Part shown: piece after piece, positions 34,852-46,996 of the stretch
How the letters are laid out: the number at the start of each line of letters is the position of its first letter
Numbering within the stretch: the stretch's first letter is position 1
Notes under the pieces: model-generated
Database searches by the model: none
What the model saw: the letters and a program-made list of their open reading frames with translations, nothing else
What the model was told of the DNA's origin: nothing
Assembly (NCBI GenBank): GCA_028284955.1
Contig: JANQQS010000026.1
Location: forward strand, 1 to 64,000
From: Myxococcota bacterium
Lineage (GTDB): Bacteria > Myxococcota_A > Polyangia > Polyangiales > Houyiibacteriaceae
DNA length: 64,000 nt
Reading direction: 5' to 3'
Program-made: the position numbers and the translations under genes

Positions 34852-35135
34852 ATCAGCAAAAGCAAACAACCGACGAGCACCGCCATTGATACCGGATCGA
34901 TCGTAACCCGAGCGTACAGCGCCCGTGCTTCTTCAGCCACTTCTCGCTGCCGAAGAGCAGCCAGCGACGCACACAGCCGGCGAACAGATCGATAGTCTCC
35001 CGCGGCAAACGCCGCGTTGGCTTGCTCCAGGGTGCGCTCTGGATCCTGGCCCGACTCAGAATCACCTACCTCGCCGCCGGCATCTTTCACCCCGGAAGGG
35101 TAGCATCTATTGACTTCTGGAGCGGTTTCGCCCAT
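34824..35135 (-). CDS. Small tail-anchored membrane protein
   Basis: A 103-residue protein with an acidic N-terminus, a TPR-like helical pair (EQANAAFAAGDYRSVRRLC, about 37-55) and a C-terminal membrane helix (VSMAVLVGCLLLLIWVSF). The tail is at the extreme C-terminus, so the helical part should face the cytoplasm. It precedes and overlaps the lipoprotein gene. Function unknown. Confidence 0.6.
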   Translation of the reverse strand: MGETAPEVNRCYPSGVKDAGGEVGDSESGQDPERTLEQANAAFAAGDYRSVRRLCASLAALRQREVAEEARALYARVTIDPVSMAVLVGCLLLLIWVSFKYVL

Positions 35136-35145
35136 TCACTCGTGC

Positions 35146-35556
35146 GTGGACTCTTCAGGGAACGACGAACGGCAACGCCCTCCAGACGGCAACGCCGTGC
35201 TGGTTATCGATGACGATCCCGACCTTCGATTGATCATTCAAAAGCTGATTGAGGGCGACGGTCATCGCGTGCACACCGTGTCGGATGGAGCCGCCGCGCT
35301 CGAATTCTGCGCCTCGGATGTGCCACAGCTGATCATTGCCGACCTCATGCTGCCCAAAATGGATGGCGAAGAGTTTTTGCGTCGTTTCAAAAACCAGTTT
35401 CCCGATCAAGACGTGCCCGTCATCCTGGTCTCGGCGAGCGCGATTCGTCAGGAAGTCGCCAAACGAACGAACGTGGCAGCGTCGCTCCCCAAACCCTTCG
35501 ATGGCGACGAGTTGCTCGAGCTGGTTCGCAAATACCTAGGGACCGCGCCGCGGTAG
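35146..35556 (+). CDS. Single-domain response regulator (CheY-like)
   Basis: A receiver domain with no output domain: acidic pocket DDD in VLVIDDDPDLR, phospho-acceptor Asp in LIIADLMLPKMDG, Thr/Ser switch in VILVSAS, and the conserved Lys in SLPKPF. A GTG at 35146 was chosen because the upstream TTG start at 35110 would overlap the divergent gene; the exact start is uncertain. No histidine kinase is adjacent, but the chemoreceptor at 36.9 kb is nearby. Confidence 0.85.
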   Translation: MDSSGNDERQRPPDGNAVLVIDDDPDLRLIIQKLIEGDGHRVHTVSDGAAALEFCASDVPQLIIADLMLPKMDGEEFLRRFKNQFPDQDVPVILVSASAIRQEVAKRTNVAASLPKPFDGDELLELVRKYLGTAPR

Positions 35557-35571
35557 ATCGCTACGCGTGGC

Positions 35572-36360
35572 TCACGTCGAGCCAGCTTGTCCCCGGGTTC
35601 GTCGGTAGGTAATGAGAAACGCCACCCCGACGGAAAGAAAGTAGAGCACCACCAGGGGAACCAACATCATGAGTTGTGATCCGACATCGGGCGGAGTGAG
35701 AAACGCAGCCAGGAGCGTCGCGATCAGCACCCACCACCGACCGAACTTGAGCAACTGTTTCCAGTCGACGATGCCCGCAGCCGCCAAAAAGGTCACCACC
35801 ACGGGCACCTCGAATACGACTCCGAACGCGAGCAACATTCGCGTGCAAAACGTCAAATAGTCGTTGATCATCAGCGTCGGCGTGACCGTCAGGTTGTGGC
35901 TCGGAAGCACTCCCGCAAACCCCAGCAGCGTCTCGAATGCCATCGGGAAGACGACGAGGTAGCCAAACGCCGCGCCTCCCGCGAAACAGATCGTGGACGC
36001 GATGACGAAGGGGATCGCGAGCAATTTCTCCCGCCGATAGAGCCCCGGCGCGACAAAACCCCAGACCTGCCAAAACAGCCATGGCGCCGACGCGAGCAGA
36101 CCCGCGACCACGGCAATTTTTAGATAAGCAACGAAGACGTCGACGGGGCTCGAAAAATGGATTTGAGGCGGCCCGAGTTTGAGCCTGCCAAACGCGTGGA
36201 CGAGAGGTCGCACCAGAAGATCGAGCAGTTCCTCACGAAAGATCCACGCGACCCCCATTCCCGGAAGAATTCCCCAAATGGCGCGGATGATACGGGTTCG
36301 AAGTTCGCCGAGATGATCGAAAAAGCCCATCTCAACATCGTCTTCCGGGAGGTCAGTCAT
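35572..36360 (-). CDS. tatC: Sec-independent protein translocase TatC
   Basis: Six-helix receptor of the twin-arginine translocase. Conserved segments seen: FFDHLGELRTRI at the N-terminus, a loop-1 SPVDVFVAYLK block, FWQVWGFVAPGLYRREK and FPMAFETLLGF. The C-terminal half includes LTPPDVGSQLMM. The length of 262 residues is normal. Overlaps tatB by 4 bp, so the two are a unit. Confidence 0.95.
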   Translation of the reverse strand: MTDLPEDDVEMGFFDHLGELRTRIIRAIWGILPGMGVAWIFREELLDLLVRPLVHAFGRLKLGPPQIHFSSPVDVFVAYLKIAVVAGLLASAPWLFWQVWGFVAPGLYRREKLLAIPFVIASTICFAGGAAFGYLVVFPMAFETLLGFAGVLPSHNLTVTPTLMINDYLTFCTRMLLAFGVVFEVPVVVTFLAAAGIVDWKQLLKFGRWWVLIATLLAAFLTPPDVGSQLMMLVPLVVLYFLSVGVAFLITYRRTRGQAGST

Positions 36361-36848
36361 GCGCGCTCCGGCTCCTTATCCTCCGTCGGAGATGGGCTAT
36401 CCGTTCGAGGCTGGCCTTCCGTAGATGACTGGGCTTCGACAGGCGACTGCGTTTCTACGGGCGACTGCGTTTCTACGGGCGACTGCGCCTCAGCGGGTGA
36501 GGGAGCACCGTGAGCGTCTTCACGCGCAACCGCGCCGGCGGGCATCTGAGTGGCTGGGGCAGAGGTCGCGTCCGGGCTTTCTGAGTTCGCGTGATCGGCC
36601 CGAGGGCGGGTCACCGGAGGTCGAACGGGTGGCTTCGTGCCAATGGGATTGCGAAAGTCGTCGTCTCGAAGCAGCTCATCGATTCCCGCCTGCCGTCGAA
36701 GATCCTGCGCGGCTCGACGGAACTCGCGCAAAACCCGTCCCACCGCGCGCATAAAGGTAGGCAACCGATCCGGCCCCACTGCAATGAGGAGCACGATGAG
36801 AATCACCGCCCATTCGCCTGCACCTATCCCAAACACGCCCGCGAGCAT
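36357..36848 (-). CDS. tatB: Sec-independent translocase subunit TatB
   Basis: A 163-residue protein with the TatA/B layout: a short membrane helix (residues 8-23, GEWAVILIVLLIAVGPDRLP), an amphipathic helix (about 30-60) and a disordered tail. Glu near position 12 and the GPDRLP hinge are TatB-like. The tail contains SPVETQ repeats and is highly Pro/Glu/Ser-rich. No separate tatA is next to it. Confidence 0.88.
   Translation of the reverse strand: MLAGVFGIGAGEWAVILIVLLIAVGPDRLPTFMRAVGRVLREFRRAAQDLRRQAGIDELLRDDDFRNPIGTKPPVRPPVTRPRADHANSESPDATSAPATQMPAGAVAREDAHGAPSPAEAQSPVETQSPVETQSPVEAQSSTEGQPRTDSPSPTEDKEPERA
36427..36498 (-). repeat. Four in-frame 18-bp tandem repeats in tatB
   Basis: Units start at 36427, 36445, 36463 and 36481; the two central ones are identical. 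They encode SPVETQ-like hexapeptides in the disordered tail. Confidence 0.9.
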
Positions 36849-36893
36849 GAATCGCGGACGACCGGTCAGGCAAGCGATGATTTTGCGAAATAC

Positions 36894-38570
36894 TCAGGCA
36901 CGAAGCTTGCGTAGCCGCTCCGCTGCGCCGTTCATATTGCGCACGTAGCGCTCGTAGTTGCCCGTTAACTGCTCAATGCGGGCGGCCGCCGCCAAGGTCT
37001 CTTCCGAGCCTTGAGCCTGCCGACGATGTGACTGGTGCAGATGGTTGACCATGTTGGAGATATTTTCAATGGCCTGGCTGATCTGGCGACCACCTCGCGC
37101 TTGCTCCTGGCTGCTCCGCTCCATGTGCTGGGTAATCAGTCTCATCTTCTCGGCGCTCTTCATGATGAGCTCTGAGCCGCGAGCTTGCTCCGCGGTCGCG
37201 GCGGCGATCTGCTGCACGGTTTCGGCGATTCGACCGATCGAATCGGTCACCTGCTTGCTTCCTTTGGCCTGCTCGACCGTGGCACGGGCAATGGCGCGGA
37301 CCATCGTTGTCGATTTCTGAGACGACTCGAGAATCTTCTTGAGCGCGCGTTCGGCCTCTGCGCTCACCGTAACGCCCGAATCCACGGTGCTCGCGCCTCG
37401 CTCCACGGCTTGAATCGCGTTGCGCGACTCGATTTGAATCGTCTTGATGAGCTCTGCGATCTCTTTGGTGGAAGCGCCGGCTCGTTCGGCCAAGTCTTTG
37501 ATCTCGTCGGCCACGACGGCGAACCCTTTGCCGTGCTCACCAGCCTGGGCAGCAATAATCGCCGCATTGAGCGCGAGAAGGTTGGTTTGCTCGGCAACGT
37601 CGTCAATGACGTTCAGGATGTCGCCAATCGCCTCGATACGACTGCCAAGGTTCGAAATCACCGCCACGGCTTCGGAAGACGTCTCCTTAATGCGGTTGAT
37701 TTCGGTAATGATCGACTGAATAGATTCTGCGCCGGTTTCCGCGTCGGTAGCCACGTCTTCAGAAAGACGCGCGGTTTCGTTGGCGTTTGATTGTACCTGG
37801 TCAATCGAGACATCCATCTCGTTCATCGATGATGACGTCTCCTCGGCGGTCAACGAAAGCGCATCGACATTCCGAGCGACTTCCTTGATCGAGTAGGCCA
37901 TCTCTTCGATGGAGGAGACCGTTTCTCGCACGCTCGATGCCAGATTCGCCATGTTCTCCGCCACCTCGTCGTTGGTAGCAGTCATCTCGAGAATGCTGGA
38001 GGAGCTCTCTTGTGCGTTCGAGGCGAGTGTCTCGACGTGCTCGGAGATGTCTTGCAGCGAGAGAGCCATGGATTTCATGGACGTCGTGGTCTGTTCCACA
38101 GCCGCCATTTGCTCGCCCAACCCGCTTGACAGCTCTTCCACGTTGACCGAAATCACTTCTTCGACGTCTTGAATGTCACCGAATGCACGTTCGAGATCGT
38201 TGCGGGCAGCTCGCTCTTCTTCGCGCAAACTATCGAGCTCTCGCTGCGCGGAATGCGCGCGTTCAAACTCGGTCAACAAATCGTCGAGTGCATCAAAAAG
38301 CGCAGCCACATTCGCCGAAGCGCGAGCCGGGCGTTGCGGCGAACGCCCTCGCCCAAGGCCTCGCACTGCCTCGAGCAAGTTGGAGGCGTCCGGCTGAGAA
38401 GGCAGGCCTCGGATGATGATGCCCGCCGCTACTAGGCCAAGCACCACGCCAACCACGCCCGGGAGCATGTGCTCGACGGTTTGTGACCACCATCCGCAAA
38501 GCGCCGCTCCCGCCAGCGCGACCAAGATTCCCGGACCAAAATATCGACTCTGCACGATGCGTTCGCTCAT
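36894..38570 (-). CDS. Methyl-accepting chemotaxis-like protein without a ligand domain
   Basis: A chemoreceptor of about 558 residues from the start at 38570 ([14 protein letters not shown]). The N-terminus has two close membrane helices (about 9-26 and 36-56) with no sensor domain between them, followed by a long helical coiled-coil. The signalling tip carries the conserved block [22 protein letters not shown] (seen in pieces) with [19 protein letters not shown] before it. An earlier in-frame ATG at 38663 is less likely. It may sense membrane or cytoplasmic cues. No che genes are adjacent. Confidence 0.88.
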   Translation of the reverse strand: MSERIVQSRYFGPGILVALAGAALCGWWSQTVEHMLPGVVGVVLGLVAAGIIIRGLPSQPDASNLLEAVRGLGRGRSPQRPARASANVAALFDALDDLLTEFERAHSAQRELDSLREEERAARNDLERAFGDIQDVEEVISVNVEELSSGLGEQMAAVEQTTTSMKSMALSLQDISEHVETLASNAQESSSSILEMTATNDEVAENMANLASSVRETVSSIEEMAYSIKEVARNVDALSLTAEETSSSMNEMDVSIDQVQSNANETARLSEDVATDAETGAESIQSIITEINRIKETSSEAVAVISNLGSRIEAIGDILNVIDDVAEQTNLLALNAAIIAAQAGEHGKGFAVVADEIKDLAERAGASTKEIAELIKTIQIESRNAIQAVERGASTVDSGVTVSAEAERALKKILESSQKSTTMVRAIARATVEQAKGSKQVTDSIGRIAETVQQIAAATAEQARGSELIMKSAEKMRLITQHMERSSQEQARGGRQISQAIENISNMVNHLHQSHRRQAQGSEETLAAAARIEQLTGNYERYVRNMNGAAERLRKLRA

Positions 38571-38712
38571 CAACCGGTCGGCTTCGCAGGCCCCCCCACG
38601 GCAGAGGCATAAGCTAGGATATTCGCTAGGTTGCCTCGGACGCAAGTTCTCTCTTAGCGACACTCCAGTCTTTGTGAGGTCTCGTCACAGCCCCCTGCTC
38701 TGGAAGAGGCTA

Positions 38713-39291
38713 CTACGACGGAGGCATCAGCTGCATCGCGAGCTGCAGCGCTGGACCGTAGTTTCCCTCGAGCCGTATCCGGCCTGCCAAGAACAGTTCC
38801 GGTAGGGTCGCCGCGCCCGAGGTAAGCTGGCCCAGCTCGTTCGCACCCACATGTACGGAAAAATCTGCTTGCTCTCGCGCGTCTCGACCAATTCCGATCG
38901 AAACCGAATGAGCCCTCTGGTCATGCTCGAGCACAACCGTAACTGCTAGCGCTTGATCAGCAAAAGCCTGCTCGAGCCGGCTCCGAGCGGCGATCGCATT
39001 CGCCTGCGCATCAGCTTGGCCCGGTTCTGGTTGCGGCAGTTCCAGCGATCCGTCAGGCGACATGACTCGAATCAAAGCGCCCAAGTCATCGGCGGTGGCG
39101 GCGATCGCGACCGCCACAGGCATCGCCGGAGATTCCTCTCTCAACTCGCACACACCGCGTTCCCAACAAAACCAGCGCGTCGTCTCGTCGAGATCAACTC
39201 GGACCGCAAAATCGCCACCGCCAACCCCTCCGAAATACCGATTCACAAACCCCGGAACCTCAGAAAACAAGCTCATTAGCTCCGCGCTCAT
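38713..39291 (-). CDS. SCP2-like sterol-carrier-fold protein
   Basis: A protein of about 192 residues that ends in LFLAGRIRLEGNYGPALQLAMQL, the typical C-terminal helix and GxxxxxGD/NxxxAxxL block of SCP2 domains; earlier VDLDETTRWFCW and AAIAATADDLGALI fit the fold. The start at 39291 (MSAELMSLFSEV) was chosen because the upstream in-frame extension runs into the repeat cluster. SCP2 proteins bind hydrophobic ligands; the ligand here is unknown. Confidence 0.7.
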   Translation of the reverse strand: MSAELMSLFSEVPGFVNRYFGGVGGGDFAVRVDLDETTRWFCWERGVCELREESPAMPVAVAIAATADDLGALIRVMSPDGSLELPQPEPGQADAQANAIAARSRLEQAFADQALAVTVVLEHDQRAHSVSIGIGRDAREQADFSVHVGANELGQLTSGAATLPELFLAGRIRLEGNYGPALQLAMQLMPPS

Positions 39292-39344
39292 TGAACAGAC
39301 TCCATGGATATCGGAGACATGATACCGCAGACGCCGCGTCGTCA

Positions 39345-39778
39345 GGAGACGATTCCGCGGCTGCCCCACCGCGGAGCGGCGGGGCCCGTCAGTTTTCTCT
39401 GGAGGGTTTGAAGCAAACCCTCCCCCACGCGGGTACGACCGGCGCGGGTCCCCCTCCTGACTCCGGACGCTGCGCGTCCGCCCCATCGCTTCGCGATGGG
39501 GCCCCGGTCGCGTTTGGCTTCAGCCGTGGGATCAAGACTGCGGTCGTCAACAACACCTCGGTGGTGAACTGTGATCGTCTGGTGAGCCGCTCCAAACTGT
39601 GGCGTTAGAAGGCGCAGCTACGTCCACTGTCCGGCCGCTTCCGCGGCCGCCCCACCGCGAAGCGGCGGGGCCCCAGCAGTTCAACCCCACGTACCAGGTC
39701 ACGTGCCTCCTGGCGGGGGAGTTTGGGTGAATCGGCGGGGTCGCACCCCGACGAGAGGGTCTGGGTGCCAGACCCTAA
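39345..39778. repeat. Modular hairpin repeat cluster, copy 2
   Basis: About 430 bp of intergenic sequence with no CDS. Modules: C at 39363-39385, 39480-39502 and 39649-39671, A at 39401-39423, C' at 39464-39480 and near 39632, D near 39736-39750 and E at 39756-39776. The right edge contains the stop codon of the minus-strand lipoprotein gene that follows. The part from 39503 to 39630 is unlike the other copies except for the GGTCGCGTYKRGCTTCAG segment shared with copy 1. Confidence 0.88.
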
Positions 39779-41865
39779 TTAAGAATCGGCGGGCAGCTCT
39801 GCGTGACATCAAACGATTCCACGCGTGGAGTGATCACCTCGGTGCTGCTGCTGCGGTCCGCGATGAGGACGACTTCAACCATCAAGAACGCCTTCGATCC
39901 AACCCCCGCTGCGTCGAGCGCAGTGCCGATGGCCGCGGGAGGATCATCACCCGGAACCGCCGCTACCGAAATCCAGTTCGACTCTGTACCTGCCAAAGTA
40001 TCGAGCTCGGCTCGCGTATCCGCCGTCACCACCCGGAAGACGACCCGTGTGCCGGCCGGTGTCTCCGCCATCCATCGCAGCACACCCCAAGCCGCGGTCT
40101 CTCCCTCGCAGAGCTCGAGCACGTGCCGGTAGAATCCGCGAGGGTTCGTCGCCAGCCGCAGCTGCAAACCGGTCATATCCGAATACGTGTAGGGATCGAC
40201 GATCGACCGGGCGACATCGGAATCGACCGTCGCTTCCGTAAGGCCAGCGCCGGGGTCGATGACCACCGCGCGGTCGCTGCGGGTGATGGACCAAATCTTT
40301 CCATCCGAATCCACGGCCATTCCCTTGTTGCTGAACCCGGTGGTCCCCTCGACGGCGACCCACGACTGGTCCTCGCCCATGGCGGGTTCGTCCGCGTTTA
40401 CGCGAATCACGCCGCTGCCTTGGCCGGCGCCCCAAATCCACCCTTGCGCGTCAGCCGCAATCCCGTGAATCGCGATTCCGCCCGAGCCGTACCCCACGCG
40501 CACCCAACGATTGCCAACCGGCGCAGAGGGGTCGTATCGCTCGATATCGCCGCCGCCAATCCACACTCGCTGCTTGAAATCGACCGTGATTCCGTAGGGA
40601 GTGTGCTGGGTGCCGTCGATCCGCTGTTTGGCGCAATCGTCAAATCCGGCGCCTTCGCCCACGCAGATGTCTTCATCACATCCCGCGAGATTGGTTTCTG
40701 AGCACATCGTGGTATCGAGTCGTCCGATACGCCGACCTTCCCGCGTCGACATCCAGAGATTGCCTGCGGCGTCGATCGCAAACCCGTAGGGACGAACCGG
40801 CGCTTCGGTCACCAAGAGCACCTCGCCGGTCACACCGTCGAGCTTAGCGATCCGGTCGGTCGCGTATCCCCCGATCCATACGTACTGGAGCAGCTCACCA
40901 TCGGGGCCTTCCACGTCCTGGGCCGCGACCGCGCGGATCTGCCGCACGTCGTACTCAGAGTCTGCGAGGTCGCGATGCCAGAGCACGCAATCGTCTTCGC
41001 CCCACGGAAGCATGGTGGTGGGCGCTACGCCGCCGAAACCAGACGTCGTAATCTCTCCATCTCCATTGGTATCCGGGCAATCTTCCCCGAGCACCGAGAT
41101 GCGCGTTACGCTGCCGTTCACCCCCGAGGAACCGCCGCCGTAGGTTCGCCATTCACGGTTGCCCACATATACGTCGCCCAGCGTGTTCACCGACGTTCGC
41201 GACGGATCCATCTGCAGACGCGAACGCGTCGTCGGAACGCCAGGCCCCGATACGTCACGGTCGTCGCCGGTAATGTATCGTCCGACCTCCAGATAATCGC
41301 CGTTTTCGTCCGGCGTGGTGCTGAACCGCGATACCGAACCCTCTTCTGTGTTCGCGATCCAGATAAAGTCCGTATTGATTTCTTCCGAGTTGAGAATCAA
41401 CGCGCCGTCCGGATCCACGCCGACTCCTTGCGACGGATCCGTCGATGGATCGAAAGGATTTTCCGTGCCCGTGCCGATGCCGCCCCGTGTGCAGAAGGGG
41501 TCGCAATCGCCACACGCGGAAAGCACGCCGTTGTCTGCTTCCCCGTCGCAATCGTTGTCGCGGCCGTCACAAACCTCGGTACCGGTTTGCGTCGCATCCT
41601 GGTCGTCGCAGTCAGGTCCGCGCGCACACCCCTGACCATACCCATCACCGTCTTCATCCACTTCGCAACTCGACGGGTTTCCTCCCGAGCTATCGGGCGC
41701 CGTCGCGACAACCTGACAAGTACCATCCACGCACATTTGGTCGTCGCGGCAGTCCTCAGGGAGATCGCAAGGCGCACCACTGGCCGAATCACCACTGCAA
41801 TTGCATGAGGCAAACAACATCGCGGAGGGCACCAGGGCGTAAAAAAACAGTCGTTGAACGCGCAT
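39775..41865 (-). CDS. Cys-rich (MopE-like) lipoprotein with a beta-propeller
   Basis: A 696-residue lipoprotein (lipobox LFASC, C21). Residues ~25-130 are Cys/Asp-rich: a DGDGYG...DCDD motif and EVCDGRDNDCDGEADN, typical of putative metal-binding MopE-like domains in myxobacteria. From about 150 to 560 come repeated blades with conserved LWMSTREGRRIGRLD and IWGAGQGSGVIRV-type segments, resembling NHL/Vgb-lyase propellers. A beta-sandwich-like end follows. It is exported and anchored to a membrane. The TAG stop is inside repeat cluster 2. Confidence 0.82.
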   Translation of the reverse strand: MRVQRLFFYALVPSAMLFASCNCSGDSASGAPCDLPEDCRDDQMCVDGTCQVVATAPDSSGGNPSSCEVDEDGDGYGQGCARGPDCDDQDATQTGTEVCDGRDNDCDGEADNGVLSACGDCDPFCTRGGIGTGTENPFDPSTDPSQGVGVDPDGALILNSEEINTDFIWIANTEEGSVSRFSTTPDENGDYLEVGRYITGDDRDVSGPGVPTTRSRLQMDPSRTSVNTLGDVYVGNREWRTYGGGSSGVNGSVTRISVLGEDCPDTNGDGEITTSGFGGVAPTTMLPWGEDDCVLWHRDLADSEYDVRQIRAVAAQDVEGPDGELLQYVWIGGYATDRIAKLDGVTGEVLLVTEAPVRPYGFAIDAAGNLWMSTREGRRIGRLDTTMCSETNLAGCDEDICVGEGAGFDDCAKQRIDGTQHTPYGITVDFKQRVWIGGGDIERYDPSAPVGNRWVRVGYGSGGIAIHGIAADAQGWIWGAGQGSGVIRVNADEPAMGEDQSWVAVEGTTGFSNKGMAVDSDGKIWSITRSDRAVVIDPGAGLTEATVDSDVARSIVDPYTYSDMTGLQLRLATNPRGFYRHVLELCEGETAAWGVLRWMAETPAGTRVVFRVVTADTRAELDTLAGTESNWISVAAVPGDDPPAAIGTALDAAGVGSKAFLMVEVVLIADRSSSTEVITPRVESFDVTQSCPPILN

Positions 41866-41956
41866 CGGAACTTCCTTTAAATGAAGGCAAAGCAGGCCAG
41901 AACGTCGGCCTTTTGAAACCGCGTAGCGAGGGGCACCACTATTTATGAGCTTGACA

Positions 41957-41972
41957 TTGATCTACGGATCAA
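41957..41972. promoter_or_regulatory. Short palindrome in the gap upstream of the MopE-like lipoprotein gene
   Basis: TTGATC-TACG-GATCAA is a perfect 6-bp inverted repeat in the 256-bp intergenic region 41866-42121. It may be an operator or the hairpin of a weak terminator for the upstream helicase gene. Nothing else is seen in this gap; a 60-residue frame on the minus strand (41943-42125) is not convincing. Confidence 0.3.
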
Positions 41973-42121
41973 AGCAAGTACGTGCGCGGTGTTTTCCGCC
42001 CTTAAGGAGGCAAGCTTATCTGCGCGGTTCGCACACGGTGTAGGCCGCTGTACGGAGAGATGACCAACGTCCGCAGAGCACCTCCGATTGCCATCATGCG
42101 AACCACGGTCATCCGCATTGT

Positions 42122-44680
<2,559 letters not shown>

Positions 44681-44736
44681 CGTGAAATTGCGTTTAGCTC
44701 AGGAATACGCTCGAAAGTACGGTACAATTTCTCTGA

Positions 44737-46881
44737 ATGGAGCGACCACCCCACAGCGTTGCCGGGGATCGCGCCTCCGGCCAGCCCGTCGGGACCGCGC
44801 GCACAGTTCACTCGGAATCCGAGCAACTCGCAAACCACGTGGCCGACGCGCTACTCGGATCCGAGGCATCCAAGCCGCAGAACACGAGCGCCCCCGAAAC
44901 GCGTGAAGCATTGCGGGAACTTCGAGTTCTGATCCTGGATACCGACCAGACCCGAGCCGAAACATGGGCGGCAGCCGCGCGCGCACAGGATGCTCTGGTG
45001 ACCGTTGCAGAACCTTCGGAGGATGGGCTCCGAAGTATGCGAGGCACGGATGCAGACGTCGTTCTGCTCGATTCGCTCGCGATCGACCGCGGCGGCTTTG
45101 AAGTCGTGCGCCATATGCGACGTGATCCGCAACTGAAGTGGGCAGCGTTGTTTGTAGCTCGCTGGCAAGAGATTTGGCAGGATCCCTCCACACCGCCAGA
45201 CCTCGATGCGCTGATCGCGCGCATCGAACCCCTTATCGAGCCGGCGCAATCGCTCAGACAGCTCTTGGGAAACCGCGACTGCGTGGATACTCGGTTGGAG
45301 CTGCTCGGGCCGGCCCGGCTGCTTCGCCTGGTCGCGCGTGTGGGGGGCACATGGCACCTCACCATTCGGTCGATGCACGGTCAATTTGATGTCGACGTGT
45401 CCGACGACCTCGTGGTGGGCGTCGTGGGGAAAGAAATCGGCTCCGAGCGCGTCACACGCGTTGGTCCGACAGCGATGGAAGCGCTACTCGGCCTCGACAA
45501 AGCTCGGGTACGGATCGAGCGCCGAGGCCATCCCAAGAACGCGAATATGATGGCGCCGATCGATGAGGCACTTACCGGCGCGATGCAAGAAGTCGCCGAG
45601 CGTACAGTCAAGCTTGCCGCCGTTCCCGAAGAGGCCGCACTCCGCCAAACAACACCCGACCGGGCTGCTCCTCGCGAGCCTACAGCCCGAGAGCCGGTCG
45701 CCGGCGAGGAGCCGATCACGGGGAGTCGTCCCGTGGTGGCTCCGCCAGTCTCGCCGGCGGCACGGGCGAGCATGCGACCCACTGCCCCGCCTCGCTATCG
45801 CGCAGTCTCTGCCTCCACCGAATCCGCCCCCACCACGTCGGATATTCCTTTCCTCGATGTCGAAATGGCGCCGTTGGACGGGTCGATTCCCGCCCCGGCG
45901 TCACCGCCGAACGCCGGCGAAGCACCTGCAGATAGTTCTAACGCCCCTGAAGCAAAAGCAAGCGAAGCTATGGGAAGTGCGGATACCATGCCGGCTCCCG
46001 CGCTGCTTTCGACGCCACCAGCAGACGCCGAACGTCTGGAATCCGGCCACCGTCTCTGGGCGCAACAAGCGGCCGCACCGCAGAGCGAGTGGCCTGTCGA
46101 TCCACCGACAGTCACAAAAACTCGCAGCCGCGCCGCTCTGGGGGTCGCCGCTGCAGTGATCGCGGTAAGCGCATTCGCTGCCATCGCGATTCTAGGATAT
46201 CGCTGGTATTCCGCATCCTCCGGAGAACGACACGCGGCATCGGAGTACGGCACCGAAATCGAGCGCAGCACGGAGGCCGCGCGCGGCACCAAGGTCGAAC
46301 GCGAGACCAAGGTCGAACGCGGAACCAAGATCGAACACAGCGCAAATCTTCGGCCAGATGTCGCTCCGTCAAAACCAGCTCCGCCTTCGCATGCGCAGCC
46401 TGCCGCCCAAGAAAAACTGGAAGCTTCCGCGAAGCCCGATGAATCAGCGGAAGCAACCGGCCAGCACACCGAGGAACAAACCGAAGCATCTCCCCCGAAC
46501 CCATCGCCGGCAATCGACGAGGTCAACGCAGATGACGCAGCCAACTCGGATGCGCTGGTGCGGAGCGCGCGCCGTTCCATCAGCCGCGGCGACCTTGTCC
46601 AAGCCGAGCAGGCGCTCAACCAAGCGACCACGCTCGATCCCAAAAATCCGCGCGCCATGGCCGGATGGGCCAAGTACTACTTGGTCCGCAAACAGCCCGC
46701 CAAAGCGCTCGAATGGATCGAGCAGGCGGTTAAACGGAGGTCGCGTCGAGTCGCGTATCATCTGCTCCACGGCGATATTCTCAAGGCCGCGGGCCGACCT
46801 GCCGACGCACGACGAGCGTGGCAACGAGTGCTTGAACGCGAACCTGACCACCGCGAAGCCAAGGCGCGTCTGGGACTGTAG
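44737..46881 (+). CDS. Receiver-like, PATAN/DUF4388-like, membrane and TPR-domain protein
   Basis: A 714-residue protein. Residues ~62-165 look like a receiver domain (VLILDTDQTRAE, DVVLLDS) but the conserved Lys is replaced, so phosphorylation is doubtful. A DUF4388/PATAN-like block follows (LLRLVARVGGTWHLTIRS, about 187-205). Then comes a long Pro/Ala/Glu-rich linker, a membrane helix (VAAAVIAVSAFAAIAILGYRWY, split at about 469-490), short ERGTKVE-type repeats, and C-terminal TPRs (about 605-714). Probably a membrane signalling scaffold. Confidence 0.72.
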   Translation: MERPPHSVAGDRASGQPVGTARTVHSESEQLANHVADALLGSEASKPQNTSAPETREALRELRVLILDTDQTRAETWAAAARAQDALVTVAEPSEDGLRSMRGTDADVVLLDSLAIDRGGFEVVRHMRRDPQLKWAALFVARWQEIWQDPSTPPDLDALIARIEPLIEPAQSLRQLLGNRDCVDTRLELLGPARLLRLVARVGGTWHLTIRSMHGQFDVDVSDDLVVGVVGKEIGSERVTRVGPTAMEALLGLDKARVRIERRGHPKNANMMAPIDEALTGAMQEVAERTVKLAAVPEEAALRQTTPDRAAPREPTAREPVAGEEPITGSRPVVAPPVSPAARASMRPTAPPRYRAVSASTESAPTTSDIPFLDVEMAPLDGSIPAPASPPNAGEAPADSSNAPEAKASEAMGSADTMPAPALLSTPPADAERLESGHRLWAQQAAAPQSEWPVDPPTVTKTRSRAALGVAAAVIAVSAFAAIAILGYRWYSASSGERHAASEYGTEIERSTEAARGTKVERETKVERGTKIEHSANLRPDVAPSKPAPPSHAQPAAQEKLEASAKPDESAEATGQHTEEQTEASPPNPSPAIDEVNADDAANSDALVRSARRSISRGDLVQAEQALNQATTLDPKNPRAMAGWAKYYLVRKQPAKALEWIEQAVKRRSRRVAYHLLHGDILKAAGRPADARRAWQRVLEREPDHREAKARLGL

Positions 46882-46996
46882 GGGAGCCGAGGAAGCTCAG
46901 CCATTCAGCGACCGAGTGCGCACGTGTCTCATCGGTGCTAACCCAATCTAGACGCTGGTTCGCCGTAATCATCGAGCCAGCATCAGGTTGGGCACA

